This document shows, piece by piece, positions 34,841 to 43,489 of a stretch of 64,000 nt of DNA. Position 1 is the stretch's first letter; the number at the start of each line of letters is the position of its first letter. The stretch is from Bacteroidota bacterium (GTDB lineage Bacteria; Bacteroidota; Bacteroidia; Chitinophagales; Chitinophagaceae): the NCBI GenBank assembly GCA_026391455.1, contig JAPLEH010000035.1:205221-269220 (forward strand). The letters are read 5' to 3'. A program made the position numbers and the translations under genes. The notes under the pieces were generated by a model. The model was given only the letters and a program-made list of their open reading frames with translations. It was not told the DNA's origin and did no database searches.

Positions 34841-34991
34841 CTACCCCCTCCCGGGTGTTAAGGTATACTTAAAGGAAATGTAATAGAGGAACTGATCTTT
34901 CGTACTGACGGCGCGTGTATCCAATCGGTATTCACAAAGTACGGTTAAATCAGCCGTTTTTGAAAATAAAGGCAGGGGACTTGTTGTTATC
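34841..34991 (-). pseudogene. Possible remnant of an outer-membrane barrel gene (3' end)
   Basis: The minus strand, ending at TAG 34843-34841, reads about 50 codons with alternating barrel-like strands, including ADLTVLCEYRLDTRAVST and DQFLYYISFKYTL before a short tail. An in-frame stop lies just upstream and there is no start codon with a signal peptide. It looks like the last two or three strands of a decayed outer-membrane protein gene, but chance cannot be excluded. Confidence 0.35.
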
Positions 34992-34998
34992 CGATTAG

Positions 34999-35015
34999 TC
35001 TACTAAATTTGTAGG
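34999..35015. promoter_or_regulatory. Rrf2-type operator 4, before the AhpD-like gene
   Basis: TCTAC-TAAATTT-GTAGG, followed by GTAA. It overlaps a TTTG at 35008-35011 and lies about 35 bp before the ATG. A weak -7 match TATATTAG follows at 35035. Confidence 0.6.
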
Positions 35016-35048
35016 GTAAAATAACCATTCATCATATATTAGATAATT

Positions 35049-35588
35049 ATGGCTCGTATTGCTCCCCTTTCGGAGACTGAGTTGCCACCTTCGGTACAGG
35101 TGGCTTTCGAAAGACATATTAAGGAATATAATGCCCGTATTACGAATATGAAGGCAACCTTGGGACACGCCCTTCCTGCCTTTGATGCCTATATGCAATG
35201 GTATCCGCTATTCCGGGAAGTAGAACGTATTTTAGGGAAGCGCCTGGCTTGTCTCTACGCTTTTGCTATCTCCACGGCTTCGGATTGTCCGCTTTGTTCA
35301 ACCTATTTCCGAAAATTGATCATTGAGTCCGGGGAAAACCCGGAACAACCCGCACTAACGAATGTGCAGAAATATGTGCTGGAATTCGGGGCGAGTATTG
35401 CCAAACACCAGGGCCATATCGCGGATCATATTTATAACCCGGTAAGTCATTTGTATAATAAGTCTGATATAATTATACTGATTGCATTTGCAGGACAGAT
35501 GATCGCTACCAATGTACTGAATAATGTACTTGAAACGGAAGTGGATGATTACCTGGTTGAGTATTTGCCTAATCTGAAGTATTGCTGA
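35049..35588 (+). CDS. Carboxymuconolactone decarboxylase / AhpD-like protein
   Basis: The product is 179 residues, helical and cytosolic. The redox pair Cys80-Cys83 in ASDCPLCSTYFRK matches the CxxC of the AhpD/CMD family, in which these cysteines give alkylhydroperoxidase-type activity. The family His is not placed with certainty. The operator directly upstream links it to the peroxiredoxin and receptor genes. A peroxide or thiol-redox role is likely; the exact substrate is unknown. Confidence 0.85.
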   Translation: MARIAPLSETELPPSVQVAFERHIKEYNARITNMKATLGHALPAFDAYMQWYPLFREVERILGKRLACLYAFAISTASDCPLCSTYFRKLIIESGENPEQPALTNVQKYVLEFGASIAKHQGHIADHIYNPVSHLYNKSDIIILIAFAGQMIATNVLNNVLETEVDDYLVEYLPNLKYC

Positions 35589-35712
35589 TCTGCGGAACCC
35601 ATTCAAAATTAAAACCTACATGAAAGAATGCAACCTATTTATCATCCCCAAATCAGATGCCTCAACTTTTGGCGGTGAAGGCTGATCATCTTTAAATTGA
35701 TAAAAAATCACT

Positions 35713-36927
35713 ATGCATTTCAATTACCTGGCATTCGCCGTTCCTTTATTTACCGGATTGATGTACCTCGAGTATTATATCAGCGTAAAACGTAACAAAG
35801 CCGGTAATTTCAATTTTAATGAAGCGATCGCGAATATTAATGTGGGAATTGCAGAACGCTTGTCTGATCTGTTTACCACAGGCGTATTCTATTTTTTCTT
35901 TGTTTGGATCTATCAGCATTTTTCTTTATTTACCATCAAGCCGGGCCCGATAACCTGGTTGTTGCTTTTTTTGGCAACTGACTTTGCCTGGTACTGGTAC
36001 CACCGTTTCGGGCACGAAGTGAATCTGTTTTGGAGCGTACATGTTGTCCATCACCAAAGTGATGATTATAATTTTACCGTGTCAGCCCGCATTACGGTAT
36101 TACAGGCTGCAGCCAGATGTTTATTCTGGTCTGTTTTACCCCTGCTGGGTTTCCCGCCTGCTATGATCACTGTTTTGCTGTTGATCCATGGCACTTATCC
36201 CTTTTTTACGCATACCCAATTGGTGGGTAAACTGGGCTGGCTGGAGTATATATTTGTAACTCCATCTCACCATCGTGTACACCATAGTTGCAACGAAAAA
36301 TATCTTGATAAAAATTATGGCGATGTATTGATTATCTGGGATAAACTCTTTGGCACTTTTGCAAAAGAAACAGAAACACCCCGGTATGGTCTTACAAAGC
36401 CACTCAACAGCTATAGTTTTTTATGGCAGCATTTTCACTTTTGGTTAGAAATGGTTATCAGCTTCCGCCGTGCTAATGGATGGAGAGCAAAATGGAAGGC
36501 TATTTTCGGTCGTCCGGATGATATTGATCCGCGTATCCGGACAAGCCTGGAGCGGAAACTTTCTTTCCGTCAACAGGAATTAACCCATTCTACCCTGTTG
36601 CTGAATTATATACGGGTACAGACACTTATCAATCTGACATTGCTTTTTGGCGTTATTTTCTTTGAGCATTATATAAGCGGGAGTAAGATTTTTGTATTGT
36701 CGTTGTTGATCATTGTCAGCGTAATTACAACCGGGGCAATGCTGGAACAACGACGATGGATCTTTCACCTGGAGTTTGTGAAGCTGGCACTGTTCGGAAT
36801 TTTTACCAGCCTCTCATATCCTAATTTTAATCTGGGCGTTTTTTTACTAACCGTCGGAATCTTGGTCTTATTGTTTTACAGAAGCATAGGTAACCGTTAT
36901 TATCACTATTTGTATAAAGAAAGCTAG
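35713..36927 (+). CDS. Sterol desaturase / fatty acid hydroxylase family protein
   Basis: The product is 404 residues, a membrane di-iron oxygenase. The three His clusters are visible: H97-x3-H101 (HRFGHE), H110-x2-HH (HVVHHQSDD) and HHRVHH at 186-191, with transmembrane helices around them. A further C-terminal membrane part of about 110 residues (from about 295), with three or four extra helices, goes beyond the minimal domain. Relatives hydroxylate lipids or carotenoids; the substrate here is unknown. Confidence 0.9.
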   Translation: MHFNYLAFAVPLFTGLMYLEYYISVKRNKAGNFNFNEAIANINVGIAERLSDLFTTGVFYFFFVWIYQHFSLFTIKPGPITWLLLFLATDFAWYWYHRFGHEVNLFWSVHVVHHQSDDYNFTVSARITVLQAAARCLFWSVLPLLGFPPAMITVLLLIHGTYPFFTHTQLVGKLGWLEYIFVTPSHHRVHHSCNEKYLDKNYGDVLIIWDKLFGTFAKETETPRYGLTKPLNSYSFLWQHFHFWLEMVISFRRANGWRAKWKAIFGRPDDIDPRIRTSLERKLSFRQQELTHSTLLLNYIRVQTLINLTLLFGVIFFEHYISGSKIFVLSLLIIVSVITTGAMLEQRRWIFHLEFVKLALFGIFTSLSYPNFNLGVFLLTVGILVLLFYRSIGNRYYHYLYKES

Positions 36928-37028
36928 TACCTGTTTCTCTTTAGCAAAAACATACCAGTCTTGTAGCTGAAAACTTCATATTGTAATTGTATCTTCGCTG
37001 CGATTTCTCCATTGATAAATTGCAGTAT

Positions 37029-38201
37029 ATGTCACACAAACCCGAAACAAAGGCCATCCGCATTCAAACCACGCAGACGTCACAAAAGGAACATGCCACT
37101 CCTTTGTTTCTGACAAGCAGCTTTACGTATGACTCCGCTGAGGATATGGCGGCAGCATTTGCCGATGATACACTGGATGTAAATATATACTCGCGGTTTT
37201 CCAATCCTTCCGTCGATGAGTTTGTCAATAAGATCGCAGCACTCGAGGGTGCAGAAGACGGAGTAGCTACCGGTACCGGAATGGCAGCCGTATTTGCCAC
37301 CTTTATGACCTTTCTTTCCAAAGGCGATCATATCATTTCTGCATCGGCCGTTTTTGGATCCACACATACGATCCTTACCAAGTATCTTCCCAAATGGGGG
37401 ATAGAATATTCTTATTTTGATATGGATGAACCCGCTTCCATTGAGCCCCTGATTCGATCCAATACCCGGATGCTGTATGTGGAAACTCCTTCCAACCCGG
37501 GGCTTAATATCATCGATCTGGAAAGGGTCGCCTCGCTCTGCCGTGTACATAATATTCTACTGGTGGTTGATAATTGTTTTGCCACACCGGCTGTACAACA
37601 ACCCATTCAGTTTGGTGCGGATCTGGTATTACATTCTGCCACTAAATTCATTGACGGACAAGGCCGTGTACTCGGTGGGGTGGTAGTGGGAAAAAAAGAA
37701 CTCATTCAGCAATTGTATTTATTTATCCGCAATACCGGACCGTCTATGAGCCCCTTCAATGCCTGGGTATTGTCAAAAAGCCTCGAAACATTATTCATTC
37801 GTATGGACCGCCATGCCGCGAGTGCATTGTATATTGCTCAACAAGTGCAGGAACATCCACAAGTGAGTCTCGTACGGTATCCCTTTCTACCCACCCATCC
37901 CCAATATCATATTGCCAAAAAGCAAATGAGCAATGGTGGCGGTATCGTAACATTTGAACTGAAAGGAGGAGTGGAAAGCGGACGTGCATTTCTCAATGCC
38001 TTACAAATGATCTCCCGCACCAACAACCTGGGCGACAGCCGCACCATCGCCTCTCATCCCGCATCTACCACACATTCCAAGCTTACGGAAGAAGAACGAC
38101 AGGCGGTGGGTATTACGCCCGGATTGATTCGGGTGTCTGTAGGTTTGGAGAATGTACAGGATATTCTCGATGATATTAAACAGGCGCTAAGTAAATGCTG
38201 A
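37029..38201 (+). CDS. Cys/Met-metabolism PLP enzyme, probable O-succinylhomoserine sulfhydrylase
   Basis: The product is 390 residues. The family features are present: TPLFLTSSFTYDS, YSRFSNPSVDEF, EGAEDGVATGTGMAA, VDNCFATPAVQQP and the PLP-lysine site LHSATKFIDGQGR. The late SHPASTTHSKLTEEER is also conserved. Such enzymes join sulfide to activated homoserine, which would use the sulfide made by the cys genes upstream. Cystathionine synthase or methionine gamma-lyase activity cannot be excluded. ATG 37029 was chosen; codons upstream of it lack conservation. Confidence 0.9.
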   Translation: MSHKPETKAIRIQTTQTSQKEHATPLFLTSSFTYDSAEDMAAAFADDTLDVNIYSRFSNPSVDEFVNKIAALEGAEDGVATGTGMAAVFATFMTFLSKGDHIISASAVFGSTHTILTKYLPKWGIEYSYFDMDEPASIEPLIRSNTRMLYVETPSNPGLNIIDLERVASLCRVHNILLVVDNCFATPAVQQPIQFGADLVLHSATKFIDGQGRVLGGVVVGKKELIQQLYLFIRNTGPSMSPFNAWVLSKSLETLFIRMDRHAASALYIAQQVQEHPQVSLVRYPFLPTHPQYHIAKKQMSNGGGIVTFELKGGVESGRAFLNALQMISRTNNLGDSRTIASHPASTTHSKLTEEERQAVGITPGLIRVSVGLENVQDILDDIKQALSKC

Positions 38202-38239
38202 AATTGTTTGTATCTTATGGCGGTAACAACTGATCTGTC

Positions 38240-39733
38240 ATGCGCCTATATATACTACTCTTTGCGGTTTTGATCCTGCAAAAAGCCAACGCACAAAACG
38301 CTCCATTCTATCAGGAAACCTTCCGTCCTCAATTTCATTTTACACCTCCCATTCACTGGATGAATGATCCCAATGGGTTGGTGTATCATAAAGGAGAGTA
38401 TCATCTTTTTTACCAGTTCAACCCATTCGGCAACCGCTGGGGCCATATGAGCTGGGGACATGCAGTGAGCAAAGACCTCGTCTATTGGCAACACCTGCCC
38501 TTGGCTATACCAGAAGAAAAGGATACGATGATCTTTTCAGGAAGTTGTGTGGTGGACGCACAAAACACAACCGGTTTTGCCACTAAACCGGGAGAAGTGC
38601 CGATGGTGGCTATCTATACCGGTCATATCGAAGGGAAATCACAGTCACAACATATAGCTTACAGTCTCGATGACGGACGCACCTGGACAAAATACAATGC
38701 CAATCCTGTATTGGATCTCGGCAAAAAGGATTTCAGGGATCCCAGTGTGTTTTGGTATGCTCCGCAAAAAAAATGGGTGATGTCGGTGGTATGGCCATTT
38801 GAACGGCAGGTAAAATTTTATAGCTCTCCCAATTTGAAGGATTGGCAACTTACCGGTTCTTTTGGCCCGGCAGGTGATACTTCAGGTATATGGGAATGTC
38901 CGACCTTGTTTGAAGTTCCGGTGAAAGATCAGCCGGGAAAATCGAAATGGGTGCTGATGTTGTCTCCGGCTCCGTATATGCAATATTTTGTGGGTGAATT
39001 CGACGGCACTGCTTTCCGGAATGATAATACAGGCACAAAAGTTTACCGGCCTGATTATGGCCCCGATTATTACGCTGCCATTGTTTTCAATAATCTGCCC
39101 GCCGCACACAAGCCTGTTAGCATTGGTTGGGTCAACAACTGGAACTATGCCAATGATATTCCCACCACTCCGTGGAAAAGCGCTATGTCATTGCCCAGAG
39201 AATTAACCGTAAAGAAAATGAATAACGAATGGACCATGTTGCAGGAGCCGGTTGATCGTATCGAATCCTTGCTGGCAAAACCGGTCTATTCCGGTAAAGC
39301 GGTGGTAACGGGTACAAAGCCGCTCAGCTATTCCGGCCAGCAATGGGATATGGAATGTGAATTCACGGTCGCTTCATTGACAAAAGCAGGTGTGAAGTTT
39401 GCCATGGCAAAGGATAAATATGCAGAGATCGGTTACGATGCAGCCCGCAAGATTCTGTATATCGATCGTACCAAAGCAGGTGAACAGGATTTCAATCCCG
39501 CATTTGCCAAACAGAACCGCTATGAAACGGCTCTCAATCCCATCAATGGAAAGATCAGGTTACATATCCTGTACGATAATAGTATTGTGGAAGTGTATGC
39601 CAACGAAGGCGAAACGGTGATGACGGCTCAATTATTTCCACACTGGAATGAATCCGGGATCGCCCTCTTCTCTGATGGAAGTACCACATCGTTTAATAAA
39701 ATTATTATACGGCCCATGCGGTCCATCTGGTAG
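38240..39733 (+). CDS. Glycoside hydrolase family 32 fructanase (levanase/inulinase-like)
   Basis: The product is 497 residues with a signal peptide ending near KANAQ. The GH32 five-blade propeller has the nucleophile motif HWMNDPNGL (Asp43), the RDP motif at 166-168 and the acid/base motif ECP (Glu219). A C-terminal beta-sandwich follows (from about 355). It hydrolyses beta-fructans or sucrose outside the cytoplasm. There is no SusCD pair or fructokinase next to it, so it stands alone. Confidence 0.96.
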   Translation: MRLYILLFAVLILQKANAQNAPFYQETFRPQFHFTPPIHWMNDPNGLVYHKGEYHLFYQFNPFGNRWGHMSWGHAVSKDLVYWQHLPLAIPEEKDTMIFSGSCVVDAQNTTGFATKPGEVPMVAIYTGHIEGKSQSQHIAYSLDDGRTWTKYNANPVLDLGKKDFRDPSVFWYAPQKKWVMSVVWPFERQVKFYSSPNLKDWQLTGSFGPAGDTSGIWECPTLFEVPVKDQPGKSKWVLMLSPAPYMQYFVGEFDGTAFRNDNTGTKVYRPDYGPDYYAAIVFNNLPAAHKPVSIGWVNNWNYANDIPTTPWKSAMSLPRELTVKKMNNEWTMLQEPVDRIESLLAKPVYSGKAVVTGTKPLSYSGQQWDMECEFTVASLTKAGVKFAMAKDKYAEIGYDAARKILYIDRTKAGEQDFNPAFAKQNRYETALNPINGKIRLHILYDNSIVEVYANEGETVMTAQLFPHWNESGIALFSDGSTTSFNKIIIRPMRSIW

Positions 39734-39756
39734 GGAATGATGCAGGGGTAAACTGG

Positions 39757-40470
39757 TCATTTTTTAGTGGCCATTCTTTTCTCCAGTTGCTGCAAAGTAG
39801 CACGCATATCTTTATGCAAGGGCGCTTCCAGTTCTACCAAAGTTCCATCCAGATCGGTGAAGGAAAGCTGAAAAGCGTGTAATGCGAGCCTGTTTAAAAT
39901 CGGTTTTTCTTCCAGTTCATTTTTCGACAGGTTGTATTTTTTCTTGAGGGCAGAAATAAACACAGGCTTCCCATCTCCGTACAGCGGATCACATACCAGC
40001 GGATGCCCGATCTCTTTCATATGTACCCGTATCTGGTGCGTACGACCTGTGTGTATGCGAAAGTTCATGTAAGCATAGATGCCAAAATCCTGCACTACTT
40101 CATAATCGGTGATGGATTCTTTCCCTTTGCGGTGAATGATCATGGTACCGTTTTGTGCCGGATGCTCCGCAATGGACGCATTAACTGTTCCTGATGCGGG
40201 TGAAGGAGAGCCGATTACCAGCCCGGTATATATCTTTTTAGTCTGACGGTCTTCAAACTGCCGGGATAAATGTTTGTGCGTTGCTTCATTCCGTGCAAAT
40301 ACTATAAGGCCACTCGTGTCGCGGTCAATACGATGGACTGTAAAGATGTCGCCGTATTTTTCACGAAGCATTATTTTAAGTGAAGGCTCTTTCCCTTCCC
40401 GGTCAGGGATGGATAGCATTCCTGAAGGTTTGTTTACGGCAATGAAATTTTCTGTTTCAAGAAGGATCAT
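39757..40470 (-). CDS. RluA family pseudouridine synthase
   Basis: The product is 237 residues. The catalytic motif HRIDRDTSGLIVFA starts at His46, with catalytic Asp51. TGRTHQIRVHMKEIGHPLVCDPLYG follows, the family's second signature. There is no S4 domain, as in the short RluA/RluC-like forms. It modifies uridines in rRNA or tRNA. Its start overlaps the end of the upstream YhcG-like gene by 14 bp. Confidence 0.93.
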   Translation of the reverse strand: MILLETENFIAVNKPSGMLSIPDREGKEPSLKIMLREKYGDIFTVHRIDRDTSGLIVFARNEATHKHLSRQFEDRQTKKIYTGLVIGSPSPASGTVNASIAEHPAQNGTMIIHRKGKESITDYEVVQDFGIYAYMNFRIHTGRTHQIRVHMKEIGHPLVCDPLYGDGKPVFISALKKKYNLSKNELEEKPILNRLALHAFQLSFTDLDGTLVELEAPLHKDMRATLQQLEKRMATKK

Positions 40471-41548
40471 TTTTTCCTTTTTTAAGCAATTTTCTTAATG
40501 TATCGGCATCCGGTAACACTTTTTTATAGCGTTGGGGCAGCAATTTACTTGTTTTATATGTTGCTACTCCCATTGCTTTCCCAATACTTCTGAATGCATA
40601 TTCAATGATTGCATTATTTTTTTCCTTACATAGTATAATTCCAATGGAATTATTTTCATGTGGTAATTTTACTTTATCATCAAGCAGGTTCAGGTAAAAA
40701 TTTAGTTTGCCTGCATGCTCCGGCTTAAATTTCCCTGATTTTAATTCTATCACAACCAGGCATTGTAAGATCCGGTTATAAAACAACAAATCCGAAAAAA
40801 ACTCTTCCTCCCCCACCAAGACTCTGTATTGATTTCCAATAAAGGTAAATCCCTTACCCAGTGATAATATGAATTGTTTAATATTCGCAATTACGTGACT
40901 CTCCAGCTCGCGTTCATTATCTTCTTCTCTTACATTTATAAAATCCAGCAGGTACTCATCTTTAAAAGTATTCATCGCTTCCTTTGCAGCTCTTCCAGGC
41001 AATGTTTTCCTGAAATTATTTACCAATTTTCCTTTTCTGCGATACAAGTTACTTTCTATGTGATGCTGCAGTAATGATACGCTCCATTGATGGGATACCA
41101 CTTGTTCCATATAAAATTCTCTTTCCTGCAGATCTCTGCATTTATTAAGCAGCATCATATGATGCGTGAAGCTGATCGAAGAGAAAATATTGTCAATGAA
41201 TTTTTTACTGAACTGTTCTTTTTTTCCCTTTTTAATAATTTTGGCAGTTGGTAACTGCCAAATTACTTCATGCGCATACGCTTCATAAAACTGACGCATG
41301 TTACGAAGGTTTTTGGGCGAAAAACCTCTCAGGCCGGGTATACTTTTCTGCAAATCCGCAGACAACGTATCGATCACGGCATTACCCCAATTCTCCGTTT
41401 GTAGTTTTTCAGTAATCGCTTTGCCAGTGGAAAAATACAATGACAGCAACTCTTTGTTTACCAACGATGTGGCCACATGCCGACGATGCTGTATATTCTT
41501 TTTTAACTCTTGTACAAAACGTAAATAGCTTTTTTTATTTATTCCCAT
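40457..41548 (-). CDS. YhcG-type PDDEXK nuclease domain protein (DUF1016)
   Basis: The product is 363 residues. The N-terminal DUF1016 part is visible (LLSLYFSTGKAITEKLQ, WGNAVIDTLSADLQKSIPGLRGFSPKNLRNMRQF). The C-terminal PDDEXK fold has the elements FFSDLLFYN and LVVIELKSGKFKPEHAGKLNFYL, with Asp, Glu and Lys of the active site in place. Family members are linked to DNA processing and often sit in variable genome regions or near restriction genes; here it stands alone. The function is not established. Confidence 0.9.
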   Translation of the reverse strand: MGINKKSYLRFVQELKKNIQHRRHVATSLVNKELLSLYFSTGKAITEKLQTENWGNAVIDTLSADLQKSIPGLRGFSPKNLRNMRQFYEAYAHEVIWQLPTAKIIKKGKKEQFSKKFIDNIFSSISFTHHMMLLNKCRDLQEREFYMEQVVSHQWSVSLLQHHIESNLYRRKGKLVNNFRKTLPGRAAKEAMNTFKDEYLLDFINVREEDNERELESHVIANIKQFILSLGKGFTFIGNQYRVLVGEEEFFSDLLFYNRILQCLVVIELKSGKFKPEHAGKLNFYLNLLDDKVKLPHENNSIGIILCKEKNNAIIEYAFRSIGKAMGVATYKTSKLLPQRYKKVLPDADTLRKLLKKGKNDPS

Positions 41549-41572
41549 AAAGTAAGTTTCGTTAAGCAGGGA

Positions 41573-42517
41573 TTATTTCCCTTTACGGAAGTGCTTAAGG
41601 TCTCTTACTTCTTTCTCATTGAGAAAACGAAATTTGCCACGTTCAATATTTTTCTTCGTAAGCCCGGCAAAAATTACCCGGTCCAGGTTTTTTACATCAT
41701 AACCCAGTGCTTCAAATATCCGGCGTACAATGCGGTTGCGGCCGCTGTGAATTTCCACACCTATTTGTGTTTTATCCTTATTGTCTGCATAAGCCAGCAC
41801 ATCCACACTGGCGGGCCCGTCTTCAAGCACCACGCCACCGAGTATCTTTTCAAAATCTTTTTTCTCCAATGGCTTATTCAGGGTTACGTGGTATACTTTC
41901 TTGATCTCATTGCTGGGATGGGTCAGTTTCTGAGCCAGTTCTCCATCATTGGTGAGCAATAACACACCGGAGGTATTTCTGTCCAGCCGGCCAACCGGGT
42001 ATACTCGTTCCGTAGTGGCTTTTCCAATAATATCGAGTACCGTTTTCCGGCCCTGCGGATCATCTGTGGTGGTGATATAATCTTTGGGCTTGTTGAGTAA
42101 AATATATACCAGGTTTTTTGCCGGAAATATCTTTTTCCCGCTCACGCGTACATCGTCATTCGGCAATACTTTATATCCCGGCTCGGTCACCACGTTGCCA
42201 TTCACTTTCACCAGTCCTTTCTTTACAATTTCAGCGGCTTCCCTGCGGGCAGCCACTCCGGCATGGGCAATGTATTTATTGAGGGGCATTTGCTCCGTAA
42301 CCGGTTTACGTGCAAATACTGCGGGTGCCTGTGGAACGGCCCCTTCTGCATTTTTTCCCACGGGACGTTGAGCTTTTACTTCCGCTCTTTTCTTATCGAA
42401 ATACTCGGCACGTTCCTTTTTTACTTTTCTTTTTTCCTGTTTGAATTGCTCCTTTATGGCAGCATTACTTTTTTTTGGGGCGAATTTTTGGAAATTATTT
42501 CCGGGTTTCTTTTGCAT
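41573..42517 (-). CDS. rRNA pseudouridine synthase, RluB/RsuA family
   Basis: The product is 314 residues. A basic, low-complexity N-terminus of about 75 residues (Lys/Ala/Gln) precedes an S4 RNA-binding domain (MPLNKYIAHAGVAARREAAE). The catalytic domain has VYPVGRLDRNTSGVLLLTNDG and GRNRIVRRIFEALGYDV. The start at 42517 was chosen because upstream codons overlap a low-complexity leader. It probably modifies 23S rRNA. Confidence 0.95.
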   Translation of the reverse strand: MQKKPGNNFQKFAPKKSNAAIKEQFKQEKRKVKKERAEYFDKKRAEVKAQRPVGKNAEGAVPQAPAVFARKPVTEQMPLNKYIAHAGVAARREAAEIVKKGLVKVNGNVVTEPGYKVLPNDDVRVSGKKIFPAKNLVYILLNKPKDYITTTDDPQGRKTVLDIIGKATTERVYPVGRLDRNTSGVLLLTNDGELAQKLTHPSNEIKKVYHVTLNKPLEKKDFEKILGGVVLEDGPASVDVLAYADNKDKTQIGVEIHSGRNRIVRRIFEALGYDVKNLDRVIFAGLTKKNIERGKFRFLNEKEVRDLKHFRKGK

Positions 42518-42574
42518 GTGCAGATTATTTTGCTGTTTTACAACAGTATGAAGAATGAGCAAAGATAGGTAAAA

Positions 42575-42609
42575 GAAAAAACCCCGGAGGAATTAACCTG
42601 CGGGGCTTT
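42575..42609 (-). terminator. Intrinsic terminator of the Spy-like gene
   Basis: On the minus strand CCCCG-C-AGG pairs with CCT-C-CGGGG around a 6-nt loop, with one mismatch, and is followed by a TTTTTT run. It lies about 25 bp beyond the stop codon at 42632. Confidence 0.75.
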
Positions 42610-42631
42610 CGTTTCATGGGTTGCTAATCAG

Positions 42632-43324
42632 TTATATTTCGTTTGTTTGCTCGGGTTTTCTTTCATGTCGTCCGCCATGTTGTTTACGCTGCTGTGCTTC
42701 TTTATGTATTTCTTTCATCTTTTTTTTCTGTTCTTCGGTAAGCACTGATTTGAGGTTTTCCTTGCGTTGTTTCATCAATGTTTTCATTTGCTCCCGGCGT
42801 TGTTCTTCGCTCAGGCTTTTATTCTCGCGAATGGCTTTCATTTGCTGATCCATTTCAGCTTTTTGTTTTTCCAGTTTGGCAGCCTGTTCGTTGCTCAGGT
42901 TCAGATCGGTTTTCATTTTTTCAAAACGCTGTTTCATAGCAGCTTCCCGCTTTTGCTGCATTTCTTGTTTCAACTGATCCCTTTTTGTTTTTTGTTCGGG
43001 AGTAAGAATGCTCTCCATTTTGCCATGCTGTTCTTTACGCAGCGATTCCATTTTCGCTTTCCATTCTTTCACAGTGATATTATCCTGCTTTTTGAGGGTT
43101 TCCATTTTCTGACGGAATTCTTCCCGGCTGGCTTTCATTTTTTGTTTTTGCTCATCGGTAAGATTAAGCTGTTTCATCATTTCATGTCCACCATGCTGTT
43201 TTCTTTTACCGGCTTCGCCACCCTGGTGCATACGGGGATGATCACCTTTTCTTTCGGGGATTTCCTGGGCCTGTACACCGTATGCCAGCGATACAAGTAA
43301 TGCTGTTGCAATTATTTTTTTCAT
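42632..43324 (-). CDS. Spy/CpxP-like periplasmic protein
   Basis: The product is 230 residues with a signal peptide ending at GVQAQ. The mature protein is extremely rich in Lys, Gln, Glu and Met and contains LTxxQ-type motifs in duplicate (LNLTDEQKQKMKASREEFRQ, LNLSNEQAAKLEKQKAEM, VLTEEQKKKMKEIHKEA). This is the signature of Spy/CpxP chaperones, helical hairpins that bind unfolded proteins in the periplasm. A His-rich start and end (HPRMHQGG, KQHGGRHER) may bind metal. It is longer than Spy, consistent with a repeat of the helical unit. Confidence 0.85.
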   Translation of the reverse strand: MKKIIATALLVSLAYGVQAQEIPERKGDHPRMHQGGEAGKRKQHGGHEMMKQLNLTDEQKQKMKASREEFRQKMETLKKQDNITVKEWKAKMESLRKEQHGKMESILTPEQKTKRDQLKQEMQQKREAAMKQRFEKMKTDLNLSNEQAAKLEKQKAEMDQQMKAIRENKSLSEEQRREQMKTLMKQRKENLKSVLTEEQKKKMKEIHKEAQQRKQHGGRHERKPEQTNEI

Positions 43325-43489
43325 ATTCCTGATTTTTTAAGTTAGACGGCGGGTGATAGGCGAACCCTTCGTCCGGGCTTGTAATAAAAAGTTAACGAAC
43401 CTCAGACCTTTCAAATACGGCCAGGTTTAACCAGTTGTAGGAAAAAATTCGTAGATAGGGAACAGCGGTAAAAACAGGTGGCCAATGGC

